Under the pieces are notes generated by a model, which worked only from the letters and a program-made list of their open reading frames with translations, was not told where the DNA came from and made no database searches. The position numbers and the translations under genes were made by a program. This document shows, piece after piece, positions 1-9,263 of a stretch of DNA of 24,664 nucleotides (the stretch's first letter is position 1; every line of letters begins with the position of its first letter). The DNA is from Haplomitrium mnioides (Eukaryota > Marchantiophyta > Haplomitriopsida > Calobryales), in assembly GCA_049999725.1 (NCBI GenBank), contig JBNGIS010030622.1, forward strand, positions 1 through 24,664, given 5' to 3'.

Positions 1-625
1 GATAATTGAAGTGCTTCACTAAGATTCGTGATCATGAAAGCGTTGACACGTTTCAAACCTTTCAAGAATTGGCTGAACATTCGATCGATTTGATCATGAG
101 TATGGCCAACCATGAGAAATCCCACCTTGATTTTTAGAAAAACATTCTTGGCAATAAGTAAACTAAAATATCCAAACAAGATAGAATTCTTATTCTTTTG
201 TGTAATGTTGTCCAACTGAAGATACAAAGTTGGAGGCAAGGGGTCTTCAAAGTCACATAATATTTTTTTGAGCACAATAGCTGTCAAATTAGAATCGCTT
301 CTCAAGTTTTTGTATGTTAAGAAGACCCTCGAAGAAAGAGTATGCTTGAATATTAATGCACCAACAACATGCACACCCACCAAACAATATCAATGTTTTT
401 TTGTGGTGAAAGCCAGTGTGGAATAGCAGTTTTCTTCTAATCCATTCCATCAATGACAATTCCCAAGTACTTTTGACCATCGACAAAATATTCTCTTTGA
501 TAGTTCATAAGTTTTGATTTTTCTTTCATTTGTTGGTCACAATGAAGAAACAATTGGCGATTATATTTGACTGCATCATCACAAAGCACGAAGGACATAA
601 AAGTAGTCTAGTTAAACATATGTTG
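1..625 (-). pseudogene. DUF7869-like transposase-related gene, C-terminal part (broken, runs off window)
   Basis: Read on the minus strand, about 125 codons from near 375 down to base 1 are open and have no start codon. They contain PPTLYLQLDN, a degraded ENKN block (QKNKN), and FLMVGHTHDQIDRMF. Upstream, in a shifted frame at about 380-600, is REYFVDGQKYLGIVIDGMD, then a stop and KKTAIPH. DGMD-x-K, LQLDN-x-x-x-ENKN and VGHTH-x-x-ID are the hallmarks I associate with the plant and animal DUF7869 proteins, which accompany DNA transposons. A DDE/RNase-H-like role is inference. At least one frameshift and one in-frame stop break the gene. The end lies outside the window. The family call is from remembered motifs, not a search. 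Confidence 0.75.
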
Positions 626-943
626 GTACTTGTAACTTCAAAACACAACCTGAGGTGCAACAAACATTCAAGTTATCTTAAACAAATGTCTGAATGTGTA
701 GAAACAAAACACTTTGTAAAAGATTAAAAATAAACTTTAGGCAATTTGAAAAAAGGAAAATTTGTTTTGAAAAGATAAAAAAAGCAAGACTTGCAAATTA
801 AAGTTACCATAACATATCCTCTGAGCATTTAGGATGAGTAGAGACAACAACTCATCATATGAGCGCATAGAACCAATACAACAACACCAATATCATGGCT
901 TGTTGTGAATGTTATCGCAAGTGGTTTTAAAAGAAACAAGAAC

Positions 944-967
944 AAATCCTATGCGCGCATAGGATTT
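944..967. repeat. perfect 24-bp palindrome
   Basis: The left half AAATCCTATGCG is exactly reverse-complementary to the right half CGCATAGGATTT. The central TATGCGCGCATA is the same core found in the arrays at 3878-4260, 5873-6190, 10261-10760, 15955-16690 and 23505-23960. It is an isolated copy with no tandem neighbours. Confidence 0.9.
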
Positions 968-1129
968 GTGAACAACCAAAACGATTCTTTCAATTTTTCT
1001 TTACAAGGGTTTTTCATTTAAAGAAACAAAAACAAAACTTGTTGCAAGGCTAAGATCACCACTAAGAATCAAATTCATTTTCTGGCTTTATTCAACTATA
1101 GACAAGGTTAAAATGGAAAGATAAACAAT

Positions 1130-1153
1130 AGAGTCTATGCGAGCATAGACTCT
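1130..1153. repeat. near-perfect 24-bp palindrome
   Basis: The left half AGAGTCTATGCG pairs with the right half AGCATAGACTCT with a single mismatch at the centre. It has the same length and core as the palindrome at 944-967, and the same AGTCTATGC arm as units of the array at 10261-10760. Confidence 0.85.
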
Positions 1154-1540
1154 CTTCTCAAAACTCAACTTGCTAAGAATTATTCGAGTCAAATCTTCTT
1201 TACTAAATAACTTCAAAAGAAAAGATCTTTTAGCTGTTAGTTGAGAAAATATAACATCTCTAGAACTAGGCTTTGAGTCTAGAAAAAAGAGGATGGATTA
1301 GCCAGTTGTGTCAAAAGAGAAGAAAATTTGTTACCTTTGTCGAACTCTAAGACAGATTTTTCTCGCAAAGATTTTATTTCTTCGCATGTTTTACAAAACA
1401 ACAAATCTATTGCGTTTTGGAATTTTTACATTTGGAAAATGAGTTCTCCAATGTTTTTTAAAGCTCGAGAAACTAAGAATACAATGGAGATCTTTCTATT
1501 TCAAATAAGTTGTGTAGTAGTCATAAACTTCTCATTTTGT

Positions 1541-2488
1541 AAAATTATCTAGGAGGTTGTACACTTTATGAGTGGGCATTCTCTTGCAATGTCCCTGGAA
1601 AAAATTGCCCATCCACTCACACACAAAAAATTCTTTAGTAAACAGTTCTCTTTTTCCAAAAATGCCTCTAAGATCTGCGTTTTTTAGATTTTGAATGTTT
1701 TGGATTCTATCATTCCCTACTACTTATATTAATTTAAAGACTCTTCTATAGACAAAGGTACCACCAGGCAGTGTAAACCGATTTCCAACATTAGAGTCTT
1801 TTCTTGGTATTCCCCATTGTAGTGTGATATCTCGATTCTTCATGCTTTGTCGAAAGTATGTTTCTCTCACTATTTCAAAAATTTTGTCTTGCACAACGAC
1901 AAGCAAATATTTCGACAACAAAAAATTCTCTTCAATTTAGAAATGGACATTGGAGCGAGTTTTTTCTTCACAAAGCTCTCGTCATGATGGACTTTCCCCA
2001 AAGACTTTTCGTGTAAGGTGTTTACTCGTTTGGGTTTTGGCCCAAACAAAGAATTCTTATGTTGTGTTGGACAATTTGGTCCGTAAGCAAATCCAACAAT
2101 AAGAGATAATTCATCATGAAGATCTTGGTTGTCATCCTAAACACTGTTTGTTCCGTGGTAGAATATTTTTGAGAGATGAGTTTCTTCTTCGAGATAGGGA
2201 GAATTGGACCATTCCAAAGCCAAATCTTGATCAATATCTTGACTAGAAAGAAATGTTTTTTGTAATAAAATTGGTGCCCTTGGCGATATCTCCAAAGAAA
2301 TGTTGATTGATTGAGACTCTTTACTAGAAAAGTCTTTCAAACTATCCTCTGAAGACTCCTCTAAAAGAATTTGATTTTTTTTCAAATGTCTCAATGTCTT
2401 TGAGATGTGCAACTTGAAACGAAATAAGTCGTTGTTTGAGTGGTGCTATCAAGGAGAGTGTCTCATCTCCAAAATTTAAACTGTCCAT
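1541..2488 (-). pseudogene. DUF7869-like gene, N-terminal part (broken)
   Basis: A plausible start is the ATG at 2486-2488, giving MDSLNFGDETLSLIAPLKQR before the frame is lost. Downstream, in changing frames, come an acidic Ser-rich stretch (about 2137-2412), EDLHDELSLIVGFAYGPNC (about 2070-2125), and a Cys-rich block with FCCRNICLS near 1935. At 1724-1921 follows IVRETYFRQSMKNRDITLQW with GNRFTLPGGTFVYRRVF. At about 1550-1690 is a degraded block with RMPTHKVYNLLDNFTK. This order (Cys block, R-x-x-L region, L-P-G-x-x-V-x-R-x-x-F, then mPT-x-x-Y) matches what I recall of the region upstream of DGMD in DUF7869 proteins. Several frameshifts and stops are present. Joining it to the part at 1-625 is inference from order and strand. 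Confidence 0.55.
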
Positions 2489-2751
2489 AGATTGTATGTT
2501 TTTTGTGTTCTGAACAAACACACTTTGATCATATCAATGTCTCTCTTAGATGTGGATGAAGAAAGGTCTACAACTCTCTAGAATTTTTGTGTTAAACTTT
2601 TTTTTCAAATATTTTAGAATACTCAGAAGAAAGATTCAACTTTGACTGCTAGAAGGGCAACAAAGATCTTGTGTTGGATGAAGATTGTTTCTTTAATTCT
2701 ACGAGCACTAAGGTTTCTATTTGATCCCTTGCACACAAGCTGTTCAGTTGT

Positions 2752-2835
2752 TAATCCTATGTACGCATTGGATTCACTCCTTAACCTTATGGTGCATAAG
2801 GTTGAGTCCTTAATCCTATACACGTATGGAGTTCA
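2752..2835. repeat. three spaced palindromic units, about 30-bp period
   Basis: Units begin TAATCCTATGTACGCATTGG (2752), TAACCTTATGGTGCATAAGG (2782) and TAATCCTATACACGTATGGA (2811). Each is an imperfect palindrome with a CCTATG...CATAGG-like arm, related to the isolated copy at 944-967. Confidence 0.7.
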
Positions 2836-3236
2836 CCTTCTTGATCTTTCTGGGCTGAGCTATCTTATTCAAGAGAAGTCATCTTTTTCCCCAATATACT
2901 CGCCATCATACTTGATGTTTTTGGTACTCTATCGCTTACCTCCCAAAAATTGGCATTTGAACAAATCTCAACTTATTTGTCAAAAGTAACACTTTTTTAT
3001 GAAGATGAATCTTGAAACTCTAACCTCTTCTTGCCTTTAAAAACTCCAGCCATTGAAAAGGCTTTCTAAAAATCAAGTACGTCAAGGAATTATTTTAACA
3101 AATATTATGAACCTCTTACACCACACCTAAAAGATGTGTTTTTATCGTTTTTTTTTTTTTTTTGCAAAATGACAAAATTAGGAACTTTTTGTGAAGAAAA
3201 TGAAAACAAAATTGGAAAGATGAAAACAAGCAATGC

Positions 3237-3245
3237 TTTATATAC
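3237..3245 (+). promoter_or_regulatory. possible TATA box of the ParB-methyltransferase gene
   Basis: TTTATATAC lies about 280 bp upstream of the candidate ATG at 3526, in an AT-rich stretch after a long T tract. Position and match are compatible with a plant TATA box, but many such strings occur by chance in this AT-rich DNA. Confidence 0.25.
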
Positions 3246-3525
3246 TAGTTTTTATTATTATTTTTGCACAAGGCGAACCTACGTGTCAAGAGCTCTGTGA
3301 ATTATTTTTTGATAGGAAAAAGCATTTTTTGAAATTTAACTATACAAGAAGCACCCGTGGAAAGGTTCTTTTCATTATCACGACTTTAGTTTTGGTTTTC
3401 CTTTTCCAATTATTGTTGTTTTTCCATTTCCTTAGTTTTTCGCCATTTCTAGCCTTTACTGATTTATGAACTTTTGTTCATTACATTTTATACCTCCAAA
3501 TTGACCTGTTTCTATTATCTTGAGT

Positions 3526-3812
3526 ATGGCATCTCAAGGAATTGTTTCAAGTAGCAATGGCTAGTAAATTACTGTTCTTTGAAAGACCCCGATCAACATC
3601 TTTACCTTTTTGCCGATGAAGGTGAAAAATTCAATTTGGGTCTAGTGGTCCAAATTACCATGATCAAAGAGGGAAAGAAAGCCAACATCAGACTGCTTGT
3701 GCAGTCCCAAGATTCAATTCCCCTTTATTGTGCAAATCAAAAACGATTTGATTTTTTGAGTTTAAGAAGAGGGACAATTTTGCAAAGCATCTTCAAGGGG
3801 CAAAGGAAGATG
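3526..3812 (+). pseudogene. ParB-methyltransferase gene, exon 1 (N-terminal region)
   Basis: The ATG at 3526 opens MASQGIVSSSNG and then meets TAG. A one-base shift leads into a clean frame from about 3558 to 3812 with KDPDQHLYLFADEGEKFNLG and ANQKRFDFLSLRRGTILQSI. I do not recognise a domain in this piece. The exon is proposed to end at a GT at 3813, because this keeps phase 0 with the acceptor at 4317-4319. A stronger-looking donor at 3818 would break the frame. The next exon continues in the same strand and reading phase. Confidence 0.5.
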
Positions 3813-4319
3813 GTCAGGTGAATTTTGTAATCCCTTTTCTTTGTTTGTCTTTTTACTAAGTCATAACTTGCATGGAGTCCATACAAGCATGGAGACACGA
3901 GGTCCATGCGCGCATGGACTTTGGAGTCCATGTGAGCATGGACTCCAAATTCCATTCGCGTATGGACTCCTATTGTCCATCTGCACATGAACAAAGAGAG
4001 TCCAAGCGCCCATGGAACCCGTGTCTCCATGCGTGCATGGACTTCAGAGTCCATGCGAGCATAGAGACAATGGTTCCTTTCGCACTTGGACTCTCTTCAT
4101 TCTTGCTTGCATGGACTTCAAAGTCCATGCATGCACGGACAAAGGGAGTCCCTACGCGCATGAACTCTCTTGCTCTTACCAGCAAGGACTCACATTGTCC
4201 ATCCATGCATGGACTCCCTTGTGCAGTGCACACTCGTAATGTTATTAGAGTCCCTGTGCGCAATGAATGTCAAGTCTTACACATCTACTTATGCCTTATT
4301 TCTTTTAATTTTTTTTCAG
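3813..4319 (+). other. intron 1 of the ParB-methyltransferase gene, filled by a palindrome array
   Basis: The end is a pyrimidine-rich tract closed by TTTTTTTTCAG, a typical plant acceptor. The interval has no consistent coding frame and most of it is the 24-25-bp palindrome array. Open frames of 75-159 codons inside it on both strands are by-products of the repeat and carry Met-Asp-Ser-type periodic text. Confidence 0.55.
3878..4260. repeat. tandem array of 24-25-bp palindromic units (intron 1)
   Basis: Units start with TCCATG at 3878, 3903, 3927, 3951, 3976, 4001, 4026 and 4050, a spacing of 24-25 bp. They become more irregular to about 4260. The best unit is TCCATGCGCGCATGGA, a perfect palindrome. 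Others are diverged, for example TCCATGTGAGCATGGA and TCCATTCGCGTATGGA. Both strands therefore carry nearly the same array. Confidence 0.9.
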
Positions 4320-5794
4320 TTCACTCAGTTTCTAGCCAATTACATGGATAGCTACAAAGATGTGAAGCGTGTCGAGCGGGGCTTCATCAAACTTGCCATC
4401 CACATCAAGATTTTGAAGCCCAAGTAGGGCGTAAATATTCAAGCTTTAGTGTTGCATTCGAGTATGGCAACATTCTCAATTCACAAGGCAGGCTCTTCTA
4501 GTCAAAAGAAAAGGAAAGAGGCTGAGCCAGCTGAGGCTCCGACAAAGAAGAAACCAGCTACAAAGAAGAAAAAACCTGCATCAGCACCGGTCATTGAGGA
4601 GGAGCCAACCCCCTTGGAATCTACAGCAAAGTTGTCATCTGCTGCCCCCTCGTCTTCATAACCAAGCAACTCGAGGCAAGACTCGGAGTCGGAGCCGGAG
4701 CCAGTTCAGGCTCCTACATCTAGATCAAAATAGCAATCCCACAAGGGGTTGCAAACTTTTCAAGAAAGAGAATAGGTGAATCCTCAGACACTATCTAAGG
4801 AAGACAAGAACAAGATAAGGGAGATTGCAATCCAGCATTGTAGAGTCCATGAAGAAACAATAACAAAAAGACTGGAGAATTTGAATCTTCCTAAACTTGG
4901 AATGGACAACTGGGGTCCATTCTAGATTCGAAGATTGAATGAAGATTTTGTTGAGCTTCTGGCGCAAAGAATGCTCACTAACAAATATGAGCATAGTTTT
5001 TTCATAGTTGTGGTTGACCCGAAGTGTGGGTTGAAGGACAAGTCAGAGTTCGACATCAGGAACCGTGACAATTATCATTACAAGATTGCCAGAGGCAACC
5101 ATTGTGCTATAGCAAGGCACCTATTAATCACAAAATATGGAGCGAAGAACCCAACATTATCGCTCTACGATTGTTCTATCTACGCGGGCCTTACACCAAC
5201 AGAGGCTCGTATTTTTGCCACTAATGATAATTACGACCAGATCTGCACGTTGGAAATGACCTCTATTCAAAAGGTCAAATATTGGCATCAAAGATTTGTG
5301 GAGAGTGGATGGTGTCATCCCAAAAATTGAAAAGGGAGATGGTGATGGAAACCTTGGAGATAAAGGCCAAGTTAACTCTTGAGAAGATGGTAGCTTCTCA
5401 AGACAACTGGTTCCAGCTCACATTCAGAAGTGAGGAGCTCTAGAATCTACAAGAGAGCATTTTCTTGATGTGGGAGAAGAACACGGTCAAAGGCTAGAAG
5501 CCAAAGTCCAAAGGATTGTTGAAAATGGAGGATATGAAGTGGACACATTGGAGGTCTCTTCAAGGTCTTCCTGATAAGGTGAAGATTTCAATTTTGAAGC
5601 GGGTGGAAGCCAGAGAGCTTTCAATGGACGAGATGTCTCGGGAGCCGGAGAGACATAAAGTTTTGGTGGTCATGGTGAAAAGTTTTTGTTCAAAAGTCTA
5701 CTGTAGCACTTGGGAGGAGGCAAGAGAGGAGTACCCTCTCCACACTGAGGAGTCCAAGATGGCTGTGTTCTATTCAAGTTTCAAAAAGCTTTTG
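4320..5794 (+). pseudogene. ParB-methyltransferase gene, exon 2 (linker and ParB-like domain)
   Basis: One frame runs from 4320 to 5327, interrupted by stops at 4425 (TAG), 4659 (TAA), 4731, 4773 and 4923 (TAG). It encodes FTQFLANYMDSYKDVKRVER, then a Lys/Pro/Ala linker (4480-4650, KKKPATKKKKPAS, possible nuclear localisation), then a domain at about 4935-5327. That domain has YHYKIARGNHCAIARHLL (GNH at 5094-5102), CSIYAGLTPTEARIFATNDN and LEMTSIQKVKYWHQRF. The order G-x-H-x-x-A-A, L-x-x-x-EA, N, x-T-x-I-x-K resembles the ParB/COG1475 N-terminal domain, where GEHR or GNHR is usual; Arg is Cys here. After TGA at 5328 the frame shifts and continues to 5794 with TAGs at 5441 and 5495. The exon ends in a good donor, TTG|GTAAGT. 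ParB fused to a DNA methyltransferase is a known bacterial and phage architecture. Confidence 0.6.
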
Positions 5795-6247
5795 GTAAGT
5801 TCTTTTTTTTACACCACATTTTTTTCTGTGGAGTTGCATTGAATTTATTGTAAGTTGTCCTTTGTTTTATTATTTATGCGCGTATGGACTTTATAGTCCA
5901 AGCTTGAAATAGCCTCGTAGTCTAGGCGCGTGTGAACAGCAAAGTCCATGCACACATGGACTTTGCAGTCCAAGGGCGTAGGTAATGTGAAGTCCTTACA
6001 TGCCTGGACTTCAATGTCCTTGTGAGCATGGGCTTGAAAGTCCCTATGCGCAGGTAATGCAAAGTCCATGCGCGCATGGACTTTGATGTCACTGCAAGCA
6101 TAGACTTTGTTGTACCTACGCGCTTGGGCTGCAAAGTCCATGCGCGCGTGGACTTTGATGTCCACGCTTGCATGGAATTCAATGTCCCTCTCTAGCATAT
6201 AAATTTTTTTGTCTCTCTATAATGTTTTATGTCTTTCTTTTGTGCAG
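5795..6247 (+). other. intron 2 of the ParB-methyltransferase gene
   Basis: The donor GTAAGT at 5795 follows an open frame in phase 0, and the acceptor TTTTGTGCAG ends at 6247, where the same phase resumes (RDKTFKWQLAKKL). Length is 453 nt. The central 320 nt are the 24-bp palindrome array. Confidence 0.65.
5873..6190. repeat. tandem array of exact 24-bp palindromic units (intron 2)
   Basis: The unit start recurs at 5897, 5921, 5945, 5969, 5993, 6017, 6041, 6065, 6089, 6113, 6137, 6161 and 6185, exactly 24 bp apart, with one more at 5873. A typical unit is AAAGTCCATGCGCGCATGGA followed by CTTTG. The register is kept even where the arms have diverged, so base substitution has outpaced indels. 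Confidence 0.95.
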
Positions 6248-6720
6248 AGGGACAAAACTTTCAAATGGCAACTGGCTAAAAAATTGACAGCAGCTCTAAA
6301 AGGTCGGAAAAAATCAGGGTTCGAAGAAGCTCTTGAAGATCATGACCAAGCTCCCACCTTAGTTTCCTATCCTCTAGCTTTTCTTCTCCACTACCAAAAG
6401 GCTAGAGAGTGGAAAGCAAAGCATCAAAGAGGTGTTGCATCTCTTACAACTGAAGGAGTTGTGAGAGACAAGGAAGAAGATTTAATGTCTTTTGTCGATG
6501 GTCTCAACGTGGCATTTTACCAAATTCACAGTGAGGCCAACGCTTGACAGTTGAAAGGCCTTGTGAAACCTAGGTGTTTCACTTTGGCTATTGCTGATAT
6601 TCCTTACAATTACAACCTTAAAGAATGTAAGCATGATGATTCTGAACCCTTTTCAAAAGATGACACTTTTGACATGGTTTCATCTTTTACGACAATTACA
6701 ACGTCAAATTTTTGGTCCTT
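6248..6720 (+). pseudogene. ParB-methyltransferase gene, exon 3 first part (methyltransferase motif IV)
   Basis: One frame from 6248, with a TGA at 6545, encodes RDKTFKWQLAKKLTAALKGR, FLLHYQKAREWKAKHQRG, then LVKPRCFTLAIADIPYNYNL. DIPY (6596-6607), after a hydrophobic strand, corresponds to catalytic motif IV ((D/N/S)PP(Y/F/W)) of N6-adenine and N4-cytosine DNA methyltransferases, here with Ile for the first Pro. It is followed by ECKHDDSEPFSKDD and NFWSF, comparable to the acidic-aromatic stretch after DPPYN in CcrM-like enzymes. The exon is cut at 6720 by the solo LTR. The next codons are found at 9264. Confidence 0.7.
6716..6720 (+). repeat. target site duplication of the solo LTR, left copy
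   Basis: TCCTT directly precedes the TGT start of the inserted element. The identical TCCTT follows its ACA end at 9259-9263. Confidence 0.8.
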
Positions 6721-9258
6721 TGTAGTATAGAGGTGATCCCGACAATTTGAGATTTACCCTTCTCCGGGTTCTTTTACTCGGGGAGGACAGTGGTTTTGTG
6801 ACAAAAGAATCTTATTTCTTACAGAAACCTTCACTTTCAGAATTAAGGACAATCAAGGATTCATAATCACCTTCCCCAGGCTCCAAATCGGATTGCATTA
6901 CCCCCAAAACCCAATTCCGAAACACTGCTTCTGGTTCTATGTGAAACTTCTGAAGCACTACTTCTGACCCAATTCCGCCAACAGTCCGATGTCATAGTCA
7001 GCTCGGAAGCTTGAACGTCTTGTCCTTTCCTGTACTTTCCCGTACGCTGACTTAAACCACTTCACGATAGCTTTGCTGACGTCACTTCTTAATTTTCCCG
7101 CTACACGACAATCGACCACTTCGGAACTCCGCCGTCCAACACCGTTTTCTTCCTGGAAGTTTGACCGTCGTTCTGCTAGTTCCTTCGGACTTCGGAAATC
7201 TCTCTTCGGACTGAACCTTGACCCTTTCCGAGTCCGAACTTCTGACTCCTAACATAAACTTCCGCTAGACCTCTCCTCCTTTTGCCACGCGTCCTTCCGA
7301 TGTTTCGAATCACTCTGATCCCCTTTCCTCGTTTGCTCTTCTGACTCTGATTTCCACCAAATTTGTGTTTTATTTATGCTCGCGCATCATCCGAGCAATC
7401 CGTTTTCTCCTTTGCAAATCACAAGAACAAAGGAGAAGCTTCTCTGGCTCTCCTATCTTCTTCTTTTCTCTCTCCTCTTATTCGCAACCAATTACACCGG
7501 GTTTTCGGATTTAAGGTTCGCACCTTGAGCAAAGGATTGGAAATTCTCAGTGATTCCTAGTCCGTAGATTGGAACTCAACCACACAGATCCGTCGATCTG
7601 CACGGTTAATTCTCACCAATTCTTCCCTTTCATCCTTTTGCCTTTTTTTACAAGGCTCTTACTCACCTCAGCGATCAGGTAGGCCCTACGATCTGCTCGG
7701 GATACACCTCCCTACCGTAGTTGACTCCCTTCTTGGGCAACTTTGTTGATTTCTAACACATCATCCATTCAAAGTTAAATTCCGAAAAGCTTCAACCGAT
7801 TCTGCCTTCTTTCTCCAGACGACAATCCGCACATTCACATGAACAAGAAGGCAATCAAATTAAGTTCCTTTCCTTCATCCAGAACAGATTTCCTTTATAT
7901 TCTTGCTCAGGCGGATTCTCTTCCTTACTCTAGATCAGATGATAGAATACTATCTTACACAACTCAGAATCTTCTTGAATGAATTCTTTACTTCGCATAT
8001 GGCACAAAACAGCCACCACTTCTATAATCAGCGCAAGCAACCCTCAGTTTAAAGTCATAAGGAGACTTATACAAGCGCAAGACTATCCAAAACGACACTT
8101 CTGAACTGACCAACGCGGCGCTTCCTCTCTCAAAAGGAACATCTGAATCCTCAGACTCACTGGATATGTCAACTAAGTCTTCACCACGAAAATCTCGGCA
8201 ACAATCTTGTAATGATGACTGTATCCTTGTTTCTAATCCAAAATTTTCATACAATAGCTCTTTAGAAAGCCCTTGAAAAGACCTTTCCAACAAGCCTAAG
8301 AACTCTCCATTGAACTTGAATTGACTCCTCAAATGCATCCTTCTGAAATTGTCAATTTCATAGTCCGAAAAGCGGATTGAAGTTCCAAATCTGATGCGAC
8401 ACTTCTGATGAATATGCTCATGAATGATTGCTTGAATTTGAATACGAAACCATGCTTTCATCTTCTTTAGATTCCGAATCGGATGTCTTCAAATCTGATC
8501 TTCCATTCCATCCAAATCCGAACTTTCTTTCGGATACACTCAGTCTGATGTTGCTCTTCTGGATGCACATAACTCAGTCAACTTGCAACGGTCGCTGCGT
8601 TCTTGTTTCTCAACCAAAATGAGCGTGTAATGGCTCGTTGGAAAGCTCTCAAGAAGGGCTTTCTTTTGAGCTTGTCAGATTTTCATTTGAAGCAAAATCA
8701 GGTCTGCAGTGACAATCTGAAATATATGGCTTGAAATTGTCACCAATGCAGCCTTCTAAATGCAAAGCTCACAACCACATCTCGTCAAGTCTTCAAAGCA
8801 ACTCTGTAGTCGGCCTTTGCCTCAAACAAACACATTTTCACAAATTTCCTTCTTCATAACACAAAAACTTTCAAGCACTCAAAGAAATAAGGAGTTAGAA
8901 GGCCTAATAATGCAACTTCCACTTTTAGCAACCTCCCATAATACCAGCAGACAGAGCCCTCCTGAATATGACATCGCATACTTATCCGACCATTGGACCT
9001 TCCGAAGCCATCTTGGACTTCTTCCGAATCCGCCTTTCGGAAATATTCGTAAAGCACACTTCGGATTCGGATGTTCACCAATTCGAAGAACTTTCCGCTG
9101 ATCTGACATCCGATTCTAACTTATCGTCTTTCACAGACTCCCAAACATAGATTTTTCACCAATTTGTATCTTCTCTGAAGCTCTCGACAGCCTCCTTTCC
9201 CTTTAAATTTCCCCAAATGGGCTTATTTATGAATAATCCTACAGAACTCTGCGTCACA
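6721..9258. mobile_element. solo LTR (about 2.5 kb) inserted in the methyltransferase gene
   Basis: The segment starts TGTAGTATAG and ends CTGCGTCACA. It has TG...CA ends and is flanked by a 5-bp duplication TCCTT. Removing it with one TCCTT rejoins the methyltransferase frame without a stop (NFWSF to DIIYLLQQF). I see no repeat of its first bases near its end and no internal polyprotein, so a solo LTR fits better than a full element. Its orientation is not determined. The interior is rich in TTCCGA/TTCGGA and CTTCTGA strings (about 6880-7260 and 8450-9130). It also holds a GTTGGAAAGCTCTC sentence (8638-8651), a kind of text common in plant LTRs. The longest open frame, 157 codons on the minus strand (7988-8461), has no domain I recognise. 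Confidence 0.75.
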
Positions 9259-9263
9259 TCCTT
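9259..9263 (+). repeat. target site duplication of the solo LTR, right copy
   Basis: TCCTT follows the CA terminus at 9258 and matches 6716-6720 exactly. Confidence 0.8.

Larger units (their letters stand above)
626..1540 (-). other. probable intron or decayed middle of the DUF7869-like gene
   Basis: This stretch separates the two recognisable parts of the minus-strand gene. Close to 626-730 there are only traces of coding sequence (FTKC near 715). It holds two 24-bp palindromes, at 944-967 and 1130-1153. The palindromes in the neighbouring plus-strand gene also sit in introns, so intron sequence is likely, but I could not fix splice sites. The small open frames here have no recognisable content. 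Confidence 0.4.
2489..3525. other. intergenic region between divergent genes
   Basis: It lies between the minus-strand DUF7869-like gene and the plus-strand ParB-methyltransferase gene. It contains three spaced palindromic units (2752-2835), a T17 tract near 3151-3167, an AT-rich stretch and a TATA-like site near 3237. A 115-codon open frame at 2642-2989 overlaps the palindromes and shows no recognisable domain, so I do not call it a gene. Confidence 0.5.

Noticed and set aside
3737-4351. Open frames of 75-159 codons on both strands
   Set aside because: They are produced by the palindromic array in intron 1; both strands give similar periodic text (H-A-R/C-M-D), as expected from palindromic repeats.
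3878-6190. CRISPR-like array
   Set aside because: Units are tandem with no unique spacers of constant length between conserved repeats, and the DNA is a plant nuclear context with introns.
5845-6198. Minus-strand frames of 117 and 86 codons
   Set aside because: Same cause: the exact 24-bp array (a multiple of 3) keeps frames open without coding meaning.
7988-8461. 157-codon minus-strand frame as a gene
   Set aside because: It lies inside the solo LTR, has no recognised domain, and its text follows the LTR's TTCCGA/CTTCTGA bias.
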